The notes: a model not told the origin generated them from the letters alone. A stretch of 64,000 nt of DNA from Thalassomonas actiniarum (GCF_000948975.2 NZ_CP059735.1:1736001-1800000); one strand, 5' to 3'. Counted from the stretch's first letter, positions 36,740 through 46,017 are shown. A program made the numbers and translations.

Positions 36740-38461
36740 ATGGCTTCATATAAGAACATAAAGGAACGAAAATTGAACAGTAAAGAGCAAGCGCTACTGG
36801 CCAAATCCCGTAATTACTACCAGCAAAAAATGTACGCTAAGGCTGAGCGCACGATCGCCAAGATCAAAAGCACTGACAGCGAAGTCTATAAATTAGCGAT
36901 GCAAGTGTATTTTTCTCTGAAGCAATATGCTAAATGCAGTCAAAAGGCTGAGTTATACCTGAGGGAAAATCCGAATTTACATGGTAAAAAGCAGGCTTAT
37001 CTTTTGCTGGCAAAGTCCCAGCTAGAATTAGAGCAAGTCAGCTCTGCGCGTATTAACCTTGAAAAATCAATGTCACTTGACAGTTCAATAGATAATGCTG
37101 AGGCCATTGTCGCTTTGCTTATGGTTTATATGACTGAGTATAACCTTGTTGGTGTCGAAACCCTGGCTCCTAGATTGAAATCCTGGTCAAAATATTTTCT
37201 TATTTCCTCATTATTTTTAATCCGCTCTGCAGCGAGAATGGGTAAACGTGAGCTATTAAAGAAACGGCTAATGGATATTTTTCCTTATGCTGAAGCCATT
37301 GAAGGGAACAATGCCGCCGAAATTGTGAATTTTATGATGGATTTAGGCCTGTATGACGAGGCAACGACATTAATTTTCAGGCATAAGAAAGTAAATCCGA
37401 AGGCTAATCCCAGGTCGTTGTTGTCTAAGCTGTATTTATTTAAAAAGCAATATCAGGAAGTTATCGACTGGTTTGATGAAAGCAAGCTCGAACAGTATCC
37501 GGCAACGGGCTATCATTGTGCCGTTGCACTGGATAAACAGGAAGATTATGCCCGGGCCTTCACTTATCTTACTTCCGCGGCCAAAATCCGTAAAAAAGAG
37601 CAGGAAAAGGCCAAACAACCTGATTATGTCAAGTTGTATTTATCTGCCTTAAATAAGCTTAAGCCGGTACAGAGCCAGGCGAACCCCAATGGTTATCAGC
37701 ATGTCTTTGCCGTCGGTTTCCCCCGTTCCGGTACGACGTTATTGGACAATGTATTAGATACTCAGGCAGAGGTTATGGTATTAAGTGAGCCGCCGACAAT
37801 TCAATTTGTCGTGGATGCTTTTGCCAGCAAATTAAAGAAGAACTACCCCAGAGATCTTGCTAGCTTGACAGAAGAAGAAATTGAAGTGTTGCGGGAAGTA
37901 TACTTTAATACTCTTAGGATGATCGATCAAGCTGCCCCGCAAAACGGCGTTCTTGTGGATAAAAACCCCCATCATACGGTCCATTTGCCTTTAATTAAAA
38001 CCTTGTTCCCGCATGCAAAAATAATCTTATCGCTAAGACACCCGCTGGATGTCTGTTTGAGCTGCTTTCAAATTGATTTCAGTGCCAATGAACATAATCG
38101 TTATCTTGTAACGCTCGACGAAATTGTTAATCGTTATCAGGAAGTATTTAGCCTGGTAGAGGGTTATCAAACCAATCTTAATATTGATTACCTTGAGCTC
38201 CGTTATGAAGATTTGTTAAGCGATTTTGATGCCGAGATGCTCAGGGTCTTTAACTACATCGGGCTGGAAGGGGATGACAGCTATAAAGAATTCCATAAAC
38301 ATGCCGGTGGCAAATATGTCGTTTCCGCATCAAGGGGACAGACAGATCAGCCCCTTTATAATAGTTCAAAAGAAAAGTGGCGCAATTATCAAGAGCAGTT
38401 GGGCGTTTATATTCCGGCTCTGGCACACTTTATAGATAAATACGGTTATAGTACTGAATAA
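36740..38461 (+). CDS. TPR-sulfotransferase fusion protein
   Basis: The 573-residue product has TPR-like repeats (about 1-310) and a C-terminal PAPS-dependent sulfotransferase domain with the 5'-phosphosulfate loop GFPRSGTT (326-333) and the 3'-phosphate motif IILSLRHPLDVCLSC. It would transfer sulfate from PAPS to a hydroxyl or amine, here probably of a surface glycan or protein. No signal peptide is seen. TTG 36773 is an alternative start: AAGGAA at 36761-36766 is well placed for it, whereas ATG 36740 has no ribosome site. The N-terminal half is homologous in pattern to the preceding protein. Confidence 0.85.
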   Translation: MASYKNIKERKLNSKEQALLAKSRNYYQQKMYAKAERTIAKIKSTDSEVYKLAMQVYFSLKQYAKCSQKAELYLRENPNLHGKKQAYLLLAKSQLELEQVSSARINLEKSMSLDSSIDNAEAIVALLMVYMTEYNLVGVETLAPRLKSWSKYFLISSLFLIRSAARMGKRELLKKRLMDIFPYAEAIEGNNAAEIVNFMMDLGLYDEATTLIFRHKKVNPKANPRSLLSKLYLFKKQYQEVIDWFDESKLEQYPATGYHCAVALDKQEDYARAFTYLTSAAKIRKKEQEKAKQPDYVKLYLSALNKLKPVQSQANPNGYQHVFAVGFPRSGTTLLDNVLDTQAEVMVLSEPPTIQFVVDAFASKLKKNYPRDLASLTEEEIEVLREVYFNTLRMIDQAAPQNGVLVDKNPHHTVHLPLIKTLFPHAKIILSLRHPLDVCLSCFQIDFSANEHNRYLVTLDEIVNRYQEVFSLVEGYQTNLNIDYLELRYEDLLSDFDAEMLRVFNYIGLEGDDSYKEFHKHAGGKYVVSASRGQTDQPLYNSSKEKWRNYQEQLGVYIPALAHFIDKYGYSTE

Positions 38462-38586
38462 TAACCAGATGTTTGTTTGCGGTCAGCGTCAATATTGGCA
38501 GCGATATATTTCTCTTTTTATGGGCAGGGGAGATTTTTGTGTTAATCACCCCTGTATTTTACAGTTAGGCAAGTGGCAGTATAAGT

Positions 38587-39546
38587 ATGCTTAAAAGACT
38601 ATTAAAAACTCTTCCTTTATTCAAGAATGTCTATCAGGCAAAAAAGCTTGCCGAGCAACTAACTGTCGCTCAGTATCAGTTAACCTTGGCGGTGAATCAT
38701 ATTGCCTTGCTAAACCACAAGTTTTTAGCTGATCAAAGGGTTGCTGACGGCCATGGTGTCTCCGGGGATGTTTTGCCGAAAGCCTCTTGCCAGCAGCTTC
38801 TGACCGTTTCGTTAACAACTTATGGTAAACGGTTATCGACGGTTCACCTGACCATATTAAGTTTGCTACGGCAAACCCTGAAGCCTCAACGCCTGATATT
38901 ATGGCTGGCTGAAGATGAGTTTACGCTTGAGCAATTGCCTGAGTGCTTGCTGGAGCTGCAGCAATTCGGCTTAGAAATTGCCTTTTGTCCGGACATCCGT
39001 TCATACAAAAAGCTTATCCCGGCCCTTAAACGTTATCCGGATGACATTATTATTACATTCGATGATGATGTTATTTATCCGCAGGATCAAATCGAACGTT
39101 TATATCAGGCACATTTAGCCGAGCCTGCGGCCGTTATTTGTCATCGTGCGCATCGTATCAGTAAAAAAGCAAATGGCGATATTAAGCCCTATATCCAATG
39201 GCCGTTTGACATTTCTTCTGCAAAGAGCGGTTTTGATATTTATCCGGTTGGTATCGGTGGTGTGCTTTACCCTCCGGGAAGCTTGAATCCTGAAGTGATG
39301 AATGAGCCGGCTTTTATGCGCTTATGCCCCTATGCGGATGATATGTGGTTTAAGGTTATGGCGTTAAAAAACCTTACTCCGGCCAAGGTCGTTGATAACC
39401 CGACCCCTTACCGTGATTATCTGCAAACTCCCGGGAGTCAGGCTGTGAGTTTGTGGGAGAGTAACAGAGAAAAAAATGATTGGCAGTTACAGGCCCTGCT
39501 GAGCGCATATCCCGAATTAATCGGTCAGGTACAGGCTTTTTCATGA
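38587..39546 (+). CDS. GT-A type glycosyltransferase
   Basis: The 319-residue product resembles family 2-like glycosyltransferases: an N-terminal strand motif (LTVSLTTYGKRLSTVHLTIL), the metal-binding motif TFDDDVIYP in the middle, and a later ADDMWFKVMAL acidic motif. A leading 50-residue helical segment precedes the catalytic domain. No signal peptide or membrane helix is clear, so it is probably cytosolic or peripheral. Donor and acceptor cannot be inferred. It lies between two sulfotransferase genes in the surface glycan locus. Confidence 0.75.
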   Translation: MLKRLLKTLPLFKNVYQAKKLAEQLTVAQYQLTLAVNHIALLNHKFLADQRVADGHGVSGDVLPKASCQQLLTVSLTTYGKRLSTVHLTILSLLRQTLKPQRLILWLAEDEFTLEQLPECLLELQQFGLEIAFCPDIRSYKKLIPALKRYPDDIIITFDDDVIYPQDQIERLYQAHLAEPAAVICHRAHRISKKANGDIKPYIQWPFDISSAKSGFDIYPVGIGGVLYPPGSLNPEVMNEPAFMRLCPYADDMWFKVMALKNLTPAKVVDNPTPYRDYLQTPGSQAVSLWESNREKNDWQLQALLSAYPELIGQVQAFS

Positions 39547-39562
39547 TAATCCCTTCTGTTAG

Positions 39563-39588
39563 CTAACATCTTAAGATAAAGATGTTAG
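39563..39588. repeat. Hairpin between glycosyltransferase and sulfotransferase genes
   Basis: A 10-bp perfect inverted repeat, CTAACATCTT and AAGATGTTAG with a six-base loop, 17 bases after the glycosyltransferase stop. No T run follows, so it is more likely an mRNA-stability or processing element than a terminator. Confidence 0.45.
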
Positions 39589-39651
39589 ACTAGCGTTAAC
39601 CAAAATCCTGGTTTTAGCCGTTAACGGTTAAGGCCTGAAAGTTTAACTGAC

Positions 39652-40326
39652 ATGTTTAAGCGTCTAAAAAAAATTATTCCCTTTAGCTATTACCCCTATA
39701 AAGCGTTTATGCATAAGCATAAGTGTATCTTTGTCCATATTCCTAAAAATGCCGGAAGTAGTGTTTTAACCTTGTTTTATGATCAGGGCGGGCGAAAGCA
39801 TGCCAAGTGGTATGAATTTTATGAAAGCAATGACTATTTTTTCAGGCGATATCATAAATTTGCCATAGTCAGGGAGCCGTTGGCACGACTGTACTCGGCA
39901 TACCGTTACTGTCTTAAAGGCGGTAACCAACAAAGTGACGATCTTGCATTGCGTGAGATAATTCTCGCCAACAGTAATGGTTTTTCAGATTTTATTGAGT
40001 TTGTGCTGGATGCGGACTTTTTAATGCTGCAATTGCTTTTTCAACCGCAATATTTGTATCTTTATGATCGCCAGCTTATTTGTAAGATTGATACCGTGTT
40101 ACGCTATGAAACGTTACATAAGGATTGGCAAGCACTGGCTGCCAGTCAGGGGTATCCTATGGAATTGCCAAAAGTGAATGCCGCAGCGGTTGAATCACCA
40201 GTGCCGAAAATTTCCCCCAGGGCGTTGGCTAAAGTATATTCGCTCTATCGCCTTGATTATCAGTTATTAGCTTATCCGCAAAAATCAGAGTGTAGCTGTG
40301 ACAGCCTTGAACAGCCGGGAGCATAA
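39652..40326 (+). CDS. Sulfotransferase family 2 protein
   Basis: The 224-residue product matches the carbohydrate sulfotransferase (Sulfotransfer_2, chondroitin-sulfotransferase-like) pattern: CIFVHIPKNAGSSVLTLFYD for the 5'-phosphosulfate site and FAIVREPLARLYSAYRY for the 3'-phosphate site. It is short but contains both PAPS-binding elements. It is expected to sulfate a sugar residue of the locus' glycan, in the cytosol, as no signal peptide is visible. Its stop is 11 bases before the preferred start of the flippase gene. Confidence 0.85.
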   Translation: MFKRLKKIIPFSYYPYKAFMHKHKCIFVHIPKNAGSSVLTLFYDQGGRKHAKWYEFYESNDYFFRRYHKFAIVREPLARLYSAYRYCLKGGNQQSDDLALREIILANSNGFSDFIEFVLDADFLMLQLLFQPQYLYLYDRQLICKIDTVLRYETLHKDWQALAASQGYPMELPKVNAAAVESPVPKISPRALAKVYSLYRLDYQLLAYPQKSECSCDSLEQPGA

Positions 40327-40336
40327 AGGGGGCATT

Positions 40337-41650
40337 GTGCAGATGTTGCTTTCAGGGCGTTTAAGGGGGCGGGCTATTTGGGTGTTACTGGCAAAATTGC
40401 TGGCATCTTTTCTTGCCTTGCTGTTTCACTTTTTACTGGCCAGGCAGCTCTCCAGTGCTCAATATGGCCTTTTTAGCTTGGCGATGACCTGTATCCTTTT
40501 TAGCTGTGCCTTTGCTAAGCAAGGACTGGAACCTTTACTTATTCGCCATTTAGCGGTGAAAAAGCAGGCTGGCATCCGGGACGTTTATTGCTTTTTTATC
40601 CTTTATGCCGGGTTAAGTGCTTGTGTCGTTGCGGCTCTATTGCTGTTGTTTGGCAGCTTTTTAGCACTGGATATAGTAAAACAGCCAAAACTTCTTGAGC
40701 TGATGCCTGCGATGGCTATGTTGACCGTACTGCAAACCTTTTTGGCCGTTAATAGCAGTGCGTTAAGAGGCAGAGGTTATCCAGGCGTTAGTTTGCTGTT
40801 TACCGGGGCGGTAACCTTTGCCCTGGCACTGCTTTTTTTATTATTACAGCCGCCGTTGACGGCTGTAGGCGCCATTAATCAGATACTTTTTTCGAGTATG
40901 TTTGCCTGCTTGTTGAGCTTTGCCGTTACCGGCAGCAAGTTACAGCTTGGCGTTGCGTCAGAGCAACATGGCAGGTCCGTGCTTTCAGGCGCTATGGAGC
41001 TAATTCAAAACCGTCCTTTGCTTAAAGGCGGTAAAGATCTCTTTGTGATCTCATTGGCGGCACTGGCGACCCAGCAATTGGCTACCGTTATTTTAGCGCG
41101 TTATGCTGAATTATCTGAAGTCGCCAGTTTTGCTTTGGCAGCCAAACTGGCACTGCTGATGACTTATCCGTTAATGGTGATTAATGCTATTACAGCGCCT
41201 ATGTATGCAAGGTACTGGGGCCAGAAACAGTTGACGGCATTTAAATCTTTGTCGGTAAAAAGCAACCGGGTGTTGTTGCTTGCTGCCACCATTTTGTTAT
41301 TGCTGGTTTATTCACTATCCCAGCCCTTACTGGGCGTATTTGGCAGTAAGTATCAGAATGCCGTTCAGCTTTTACAGATACTAGCTCTGGGTCATTGGGT
41401 AAATCTGGCAACTGGCTCAGTCGTTTCCATGCTGATTATGGCGGGTCATGAGCGGGTACATCGCCGTAATACCCTGATTATTACCGTCGTTAATATTGCC
41501 GCGCTGTTGTGGCTTGTCCCTTTGTATGGCAGCTATGCTGCCGCCTGGATAACTTGTGCCGCAATGGTGGTTAAAAACCTGGTGGCCCTTTATTTTGTTA
41601 GAAAGCTGATTTTTTCCCGGATCGGCGAAAGTGGAAACTCAATGATATGA
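40337..41650 (+). CDS. wzx: Polysaccharide flippase, Wzx/MATE type (first copy)
   Basis: A polytopic membrane protein with about 12-14 hydrophobic segments and the oligosaccharide-flippase N-terminus (WVLLAKLLASFLALLFHFLL, then ARQLSSAQYGLFSLAMT). It would flip lipid-linked glycan units across the inner membrane. The frame opens at GTG 40298, inside the preceding gene, but AAAGGGGG at 40325-40332 supports GTG 40337 or ATG 40343; I use 40337 (437 residues). It overlaps the next sulfotransferase by four bases (ATGA). A second flippase gene lies at 43727. Confidence 0.85.
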   Translation: MQMLLSGRLRGRAIWVLLAKLLASFLALLFHFLLARQLSSAQYGLFSLAMTCILFSCAFAKQGLEPLLIRHLAVKKQAGIRDVYCFFILYAGLSACVVAALLLLFGSFLALDIVKQPKLLELMPAMAMLTVLQTFLAVNSSALRGRGYPGVSLLFTGAVTFALALLFLLLQPPLTAVGAINQILFSSMFACLLSFAVTGSKLQLGVASEQHGRSVLSGAMELIQNRPLLKGGKDLFVISLAALATQQLATVILARYAELSEVASFALAAKLALLMTYPLMVINAITAPMYARYWGQKQLTAFKSLSVKSNRVLLLAATILLLLVYSLSQPLLGVFGSKYQNAVQLLQILALGHWVNLATGSVVSMLIMAGHERVHRRNTLIITVVNIAALLWLVPLYGSYAAAWITCAAMVVKNLVALYFVRKLIFSRIGESGNSMI

Positions 41651-42336
41651 TATCAACTTTTGATCAATGCTTATTTGTTCATATTCCTAAGGTGGCCGGG
41701 CAGAGTATTGAATCTGCTTTTTTGGCCCGGGCCGGCTTAAGCTGGCAGCAAAGAGAAGCTTTTTTGCTCCGTCCTAATAAAGATCCTGCCTTGGGACCGC
41801 CGAGATTGGCACATCTGACGGCATTGGAATACCTGGAGTTGGGCTATCTGGAGCCCGAGGTCTTTACTCGGCTTTTTAAATTTTCCTTTGTTCGCAATCC
41901 CTGGGATCGGCTGGTCTCTGAATATACGTACCGCCAGTACAAAATGTCTTTTAAAGATTTTTTGTTTCGTGGTTTTCCAACGGTAAAAGATGATGATTAT
42001 GCGTTATCTCAGGATCTTTATCGCCATGTATTGCCTCAGCATTATTTCCTTTATGATCAAGAAGGAAAGTTACTGGTGGATTTTGTTGGCAAGTTTGAAA
42101 ATCTGCAGCAAGATTTTGCCCGGGTTTCGGAGATAATTACCGGGCAGGTTTTGCCTCTGCCGCACAAAAATGAAACCCCGGCTTCAGGGGCGCGGGCGGT
42201 GTTGAGTCGGCTATTTAAACAAAAAAAGAAAAAAACTACCAAGCCGCATTACCGGGAATATTATGATGAAGAAAGTCGGGCATTTGTTGCCGACTTGTAT
42301 CAGCAGGATATTGCGTTATTTGACTATCAGTTTTAG
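41647..42336 (+). CDS. Sulfotransferase family 2 protein
   Basis: The 229-residue product has the PAPS-binding elements CLFVHIPKVAGQSIESAFL (residues 8-26) and FKFSFVRNPWDRLVSEYTY. The family is that of carbohydrate sulfotransferases. The C-terminal third contains a run of lysines (FKQKKKKTTKPH) that is unusual. It is translationally coupled to the flippase gene before it, which suggests the sulfated unit is the one flipped. The exact position sulfated is unknown. Confidence 0.85.
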   Translation: MISTFDQCLFVHIPKVAGQSIESAFLARAGLSWQQREAFLLRPNKDPALGPPRLAHLTALEYLELGYLEPEVFTRLFKFSFVRNPWDRLVSEYTYRQYKMSFKDFLFRGFPTVKDDDYALSQDLYRHVLPQHYFLYDQEGKLLVDFVGKFENLQQDFARVSEIITGQVLPLPHKNETPASGARAVLSRLFKQKKKKTTKPHYREYYDEESRAFVADLYQQDIALFDYQF

Positions 42337-42405
42337 CGGATGTTTTTTCTGGCAGTCAAGCACGTTTTTGACGTTTAGCCTGTTGTTCAGATTGCATATG
42401 CCAGC

Positions 42406-43311
42406 CTACCAGACATAAGTTTCCCCCAGGTGTTCAAAGAGTGCCTGGTTAGGCAACGCAAAATAATCTTGTAAGCTTTGGTAGTCCTGTGGCGCGATCT
42501 TTGTTTTATTGTTGCCGGTATTGACGGCTTTTAAGTCGGGAACTTGGTAATCGGTGTCAAGGTTTAAAAAGTCAAATACCCGGGGGAGGATATCTTCAGG
42601 ACGGCTAAATAGCACTTCACTGTTTAAAATCAAGATTTGTTCGCTAGCAAAATGCTGTTGGTACAGGGCGATTTGCTGCAGGTATAATCCCCTTGCCTGA
42701 TAGGAATATAACCTGAAAGCCGGGTCTTGATAATCTTTTCGGTTTAACGCGTTGGCAAGCCGGTTGCTTTCTTGTGCCAGGGCATCTTTTAGTGTCAGCT
42801 TTTCATGACCAAAGCGTTTGACATGATAATAATGCGAAATAGCCCTTTCAACAGGGTTCCTGAGTAAGATAATGATCTTACAGTGTGGAATTTGGGCTTT
42901 AATGCGCTGTGCAACCAAAGGATTAAATAAATATAATGGACTGGCATCGATACAGACATCACCGGGCTTAACCTGTGTTTTTAACGGGAAATGGGCCTGG
43001 TACCAGGGCTGTCCTTTGGCAAACGTATCCAGGTTCGCTACGGTGCCGCCGTCGAAGTAGTGCTTTTCTTTACTAAAGCTTGCATGCACCTGGGGATGTT
43101 GGACCAGGTAATGGTAGAGGCTGGAGCTGCCTGCTTTTTGGGCGCCGACTATCATGCAGTTTGGCAGGGTGCGGTGTGAAGCCGATGCTTTCCTGATTGA
43201 CCATTCGATGAGCGTGCTGTGCATCCGCATGTTTTGAGCATAGGCCTTTTGCCGTAACCATTGCCATTCGGCTGTCAATTTTTGTTGCAAAGTAAGCTTT
43301 TCTACTGCCAT
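42406..43311 (-). CDS. Sulfotransferase family 1-like protein
   Basis: The 301-residue product, on the opposite strand to its neighbours, resembles heparan-sulfate-type sulfotransferases: MIVGAQKAGSSSLYHYLVQH for the 5'-phosphosulfate loop with a following KEKHYFD, and CKIIILLRNPVERAISHYYH for the 3'-phosphate site. It begins with a helical, basic N-terminus (about 60 residues) and no signal peptide. It is convergent with the gene at 41647. Its opposite direction suggests separate acquisition or control. Confidence 0.85.
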   Translation of the reverse strand: MAVEKLTLQQKLTAEWQWLRQKAYAQNMRMHSTLIEWSIRKASASHRTLPNCMIVGAQKAGSSSLYHYLVQHPQVHASFSKEKHYFDGGTVANLDTFAKGQPWYQAHFPLKTQVKPGDVCIDASPLYLFNPLVAQRIKAQIPHCKIIILLRNPVERAISHYYHVKRFGHEKLTLKDALAQESNRLANALNRKDYQDPAFRLYSYQARGLYLQQIALYQQHFASEQILILNSEVLFSRPEDILPRVFDFLNLDTDYQVPDLKAVNTGNNKTKIAPQDYQSLQDYFALPNQALFEHLGETYVW

Positions 43312-43726
43312 TTAGGTGTCTTAGGTTTTCTGTAAAGGGCTTATTTTACTGGAAGCCGGGCTTGTTTGACAGGTATTTATCCCGCCGTTGGTGTCGGATT
43401 CAGCCGTGGCGCTTATCTTGCTCAGAAGCGGAAATGGGCCAAACCCTGCGGTTAAAGGGCCGTTAAGTAAAATAATGAGTTCTTTGCTGGAATCCGGGAC
43501 GCCGATATTGCTATCTGGCAATCACCAGGCACTGTAAATATCCGGCGGGGCAGGGTATTTTGCCGTTAAGTGATGATAAAAAGCCTGAATCCTTTGTTTA
43601 GTGTTATACTGCGCCGGATATTTCATTACCGCCAATCTTATTGCGGTAATGGGCCGGTATTCCCGTCAAGCCCGAACCGGGAAGTGGGCATGATAAACAC
43701 TGACAGACTTTGACAATGAGGAACAT
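43312..43726 (+). promoter_or_regulatory. Divergent intergenic region with promoter and hairpin
   Basis: This 415-base gap separates the divergent sulfotransferase (-) and flippase (+). It holds a candidate extended -10 promoter, TGTTATACT at 43602-43610, for the + strand, and a 9-bp hairpin CATTACCGC/GCGGTAATG (43624-43651) just downstream, in the expected leader. A 66-codon - strand frame at 43321-43521 lacks any motif and is not called. Confidence 0.4.
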
Positions 43727-45091
43727 TTGTTTTCTTTAGCTAAACTGACGAACAACCCGGCATCTTTTGGTGCGATAAAAAATGCCGCTTGGTTAATCGG
43801 GGAAAAAATTCTATCTATGCTGCTGGTACTGGTTGTCAGTATTTTGATTTCCAGACACTTGGGTCCGGAGAGATTTGGCCAGCTGAATTATATTATCGCC
43901 ATTGTTTCCCTGGTGGCGCCGTTGAGCTCCTTAGGCTTAAACGCGATAATCACCCGGGAAGTGGTCAATGCCCCCGAGAAGCAAGATGAAATTATGTCTA
44001 CCGCATTGGTGTTAAGGCTGCTGACCGGCTGTTTTTCTGTGTTGCTTTTGTATATTGCTTCTATGCTGGGCTTTTTTACCGAGCTTGGCGCGCTCGACTG
44101 GGGCATTATCGCCTTATCTGCGGTGAACATATTCACCGCTTTACATGTTATTGATTTTTGGTTTCAGGCAAAAGTACAGTCGAAATCTATTGTTAAGGTA
44201 CGTTTCCTGGCGATACTCTGCTCTTCTATCGTTAAGTCTTTACTCGTATGGTTCGATGCCGATACCGCAGCATTTGTCTGGGCAACCGCCTTTGAATTTT
44301 TGTTGATCTCCTTTTTGTATTTGCTTATTTATTATTACCGCCAGCAAAGGTTTTCTTTGATGAAGGTTAACTGGCAATACGGCATGAATCTGATTGGACA
44401 GAGTAAATGGCTGGTGTTATCCGGTATATCGGCGGTGATTTATGTCAAGATAGATCAGGTGATGCTGGCGGAAATGGTCTCTTCATCAGAAGTCGGTATT
44501 TATGCTGTTGCCGGCAGGTTGTCCGAAGTCTGGTATTTTTTCCCTACCGCTGTCGTGGCATCTTTTTTCCCGTCCCTGCTCAAGAAAAAAGCGCAGGATG
44601 AGGCCGTCTATAAAGCGCAGTTACAGCGCTTGAACGATGCGCTAGTATTAGGTGCCGTTGCTGTTGCTTTGCCGGTTACCTTCCTCGCGGACTGGTTGAT
44701 TGTGCTATTATATGGCGTTGAATATCAGGCGGCGGGGGTGATCTTATCCCTACATATCTGGGCGGGTATTTTCGCCTTTATGAGGGCGCTGCTCAATAAA
44801 TGGCTGCTGGCCGAGCATCTGCTGCTTTTTTCTTTGGTGACGCAGGGCATTGGCGCTGTGGTGAATGTATTATTGAACTATCTGCTTATTCCCGAGCTTC
44901 ATGGCGTTGGTGCTGCGATTGCTACCATCATCTCCAGTGCTTTTGCCTGTTATATCGCGCTGTTTTTTCATCACTCCACCCGGCCGATGGCCATTATTAT
45001 GACAAAATCTTTGTTTATGTTTACCCGGGTGTTTACATGGAAACCAGTACGGAGTAGTAAAAGGACATCGGATAAAGAGGGCATCGGATAA
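43727..45091 (+). CDS. wzx: Polysaccharide flippase, Wzx/RfbX type (second copy)
   Basis: The 454-residue product has about 12-14 membrane segments and the RfbX-type N-terminus (AAWLIGEKILSMLLVLVVSI, then SRHLGPERFGQLNYIIAIVS). It would move undecaprenyl-linked repeat units outward. The start is TTG 43727 with GAGGAA at 43718-43723. It differs clearly in sequence from the flippase at 40337. The IS element lies 67 bases after its stop, so its downstream operon partners may have been separated from it. Confidence 0.9.
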   Translation: MFSLAKLTNNPASFGAIKNAAWLIGEKILSMLLVLVVSILISRHLGPERFGQLNYIIAIVSLVAPLSSLGLNAIITREVVNAPEKQDEIMSTALVLRLLTGCFSVLLLYIASMLGFFTELGALDWGIIALSAVNIFTALHVIDFWFQAKVQSKSIVKVRFLAILCSSIVKSLLVWFDADTAAFVWATAFEFLLISFLYLLIYYYRQQRFSLMKVNWQYGMNLIGQSKWLVLSGISAVIYVKIDQVMLAEMVSSSEVGIYAVAGRLSEVWYFFPTAVVASFFPSLLKKKAQDEAVYKAQLQRLNDALVLGAVAVALPVTFLADWLIVLLYGVEYQAAGVILSLHIWAGIFAFMRALLNKWLLAEHLLLFSLVTQGIGAVVNVLLNYLLIPELHGVGAAIATIISSAFACYIALFFHHSTRPMAIIMTKSLFMFTRVFTWKPVRSSKRTSDKEGIG

Positions 45092-45158
45092 CCCGCGGAT
45101 GGGGTCTTTGCTTAAGGGCAAAACAAAGTTATTGCGATTAATCCTGGTCGCCACCTAG

Positions 45159-45175
45159 AGCGTGTTGATCTTTGC
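45159..45175 (+). repeat. Left terminal inverted repeat of the IS element
   Basis: A 17-bp repeat that matches the right end at 46018-46034 perfectly in inverted orientation. The preceding CTAG is repeated after the right end. Confidence 0.92.
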
Positions 45176-45206
45176 TGTACATAACTTAATCAACCCAAAC
45201 AGGTAG

Positions 45207-45947
45207 CTACATAAAACTAAATGCTAAAGCTACCATTGCTTGATAATTTCTCGCCAACTTGTCATACCGTGTTGAAATAGCACGGTATTTATTAATCTTC
45301 ATGAATGCATTTTCTACTAAATGTCGATATCGATACATGCACCAGTCAATATCCTCATTGCCTTGCTCGTTGTGATCGCGTCTGGGGATAACGGGCTTTG
45401 CATTTTTCTGCCTTACAAATTCCCTCAAAGCCTCACTGTCATAACCTTTATCAGCTACAACCATTTCAGACTCAGGAGAGGCTGAAATTAATGACTCAGC
45501 ATGAACAATATCATTTACCTGGCCTTCTGATAGCTCAAAATGGACAGGTAAACCGCCACTATCTACAGCAAGGTGAATTTTAGTTGTATTTCCACCTCGA
45601 CTTTTCCCCACAGCTTGGGCACTTGCATCAGCTGTATTGGTACTATCCTGATGGGCTTTCACAATACTGCCATCAATAAATAGCCATTCGCTGTCATGCA
45701 ATTTAGAAAGAAAAGTAAACACTTCCACCAATACCCCCTTCTGTGACCAAAGGTTGAATCTGCGGAAAACTTTACTCCAGCCACCAAATTCAGGGGGTAA
45801 ATCTCGCCAAGGAATACCTGTCCTGAGCCTGAATAATATTCCTTCCATTGTCATTCGATGTTCTGGTTTACTGTAAATTCGACCTGTTAAAAGCATTATT
45901 CGTGATAGCAAGTTCCAGGTTTCATCTGTTAACATTAGTCTTGGCAT
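45207..45947 (-). CDS. IS5-family DDE transposase
   Basis: The 246-residue product has the N-terminal DNA-binding domain of IS427-type transposases (MEGILFRLRTGIPWRDLPPEFG, a DUF4096-like motif) and a DDE catalytic domain: first Asp in WLFIDGSIVKAHQ, second in VVADKGYDSEALREF, Glu in YRHLVENAFMKIN with the Y..R..E spacing, followed by RAISTRYDK. Many IS427 elements need a frameshift between two ORFs; here the frame is continuous. All catalytic residues are present, so it may be active. Confidence 0.93.
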   Translation of the reverse strand: MPRLMLTDETWNLLSRIMLLTGRIYSKPEHRMTMEGILFRLRTGIPWRDLPPEFGGWSKVFRRFNLWSQKGVLVEVFTFLSKLHDSEWLFIDGSIVKAHQDSTNTADASAQAVGKSRGGNTTKIHLAVDSGGLPVHFELSEGQVNDIVHAESLISASPESEMVVADKGYDSEALREFVRQKNAKPVIPRRDHNEQGNEDIDWCMYRYRHLVENAFMKINKYRAISTRYDKLARNYQAMVALAFSFM

Positions 45948-46017
45948 GTTGATAGGGCATAACTGTTTTTGGTGAAATCAATTATACCTTGTCTTCATGC
46001 CGCCTATTTTTTATACC

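Noticed and set aside
38469-38594. 41-codon frame overlapping the start of the glycosyltransferase at 38587
   Set aside because: It has no ribosome site, no family likeness and overlaps the next gene; the frame could be open by chance.
43321-43521. 66-codon frame on the - strand
   Set aside because: Low-complexity, no motif, no ribosome site and located in a promoter region.
45207-45947. Frameshift or truncation in the transposase
   Set aside because: Many IS427 elements split the transposase into two frames, but here one frame runs through the DNA-binding domain and all DDE residues.
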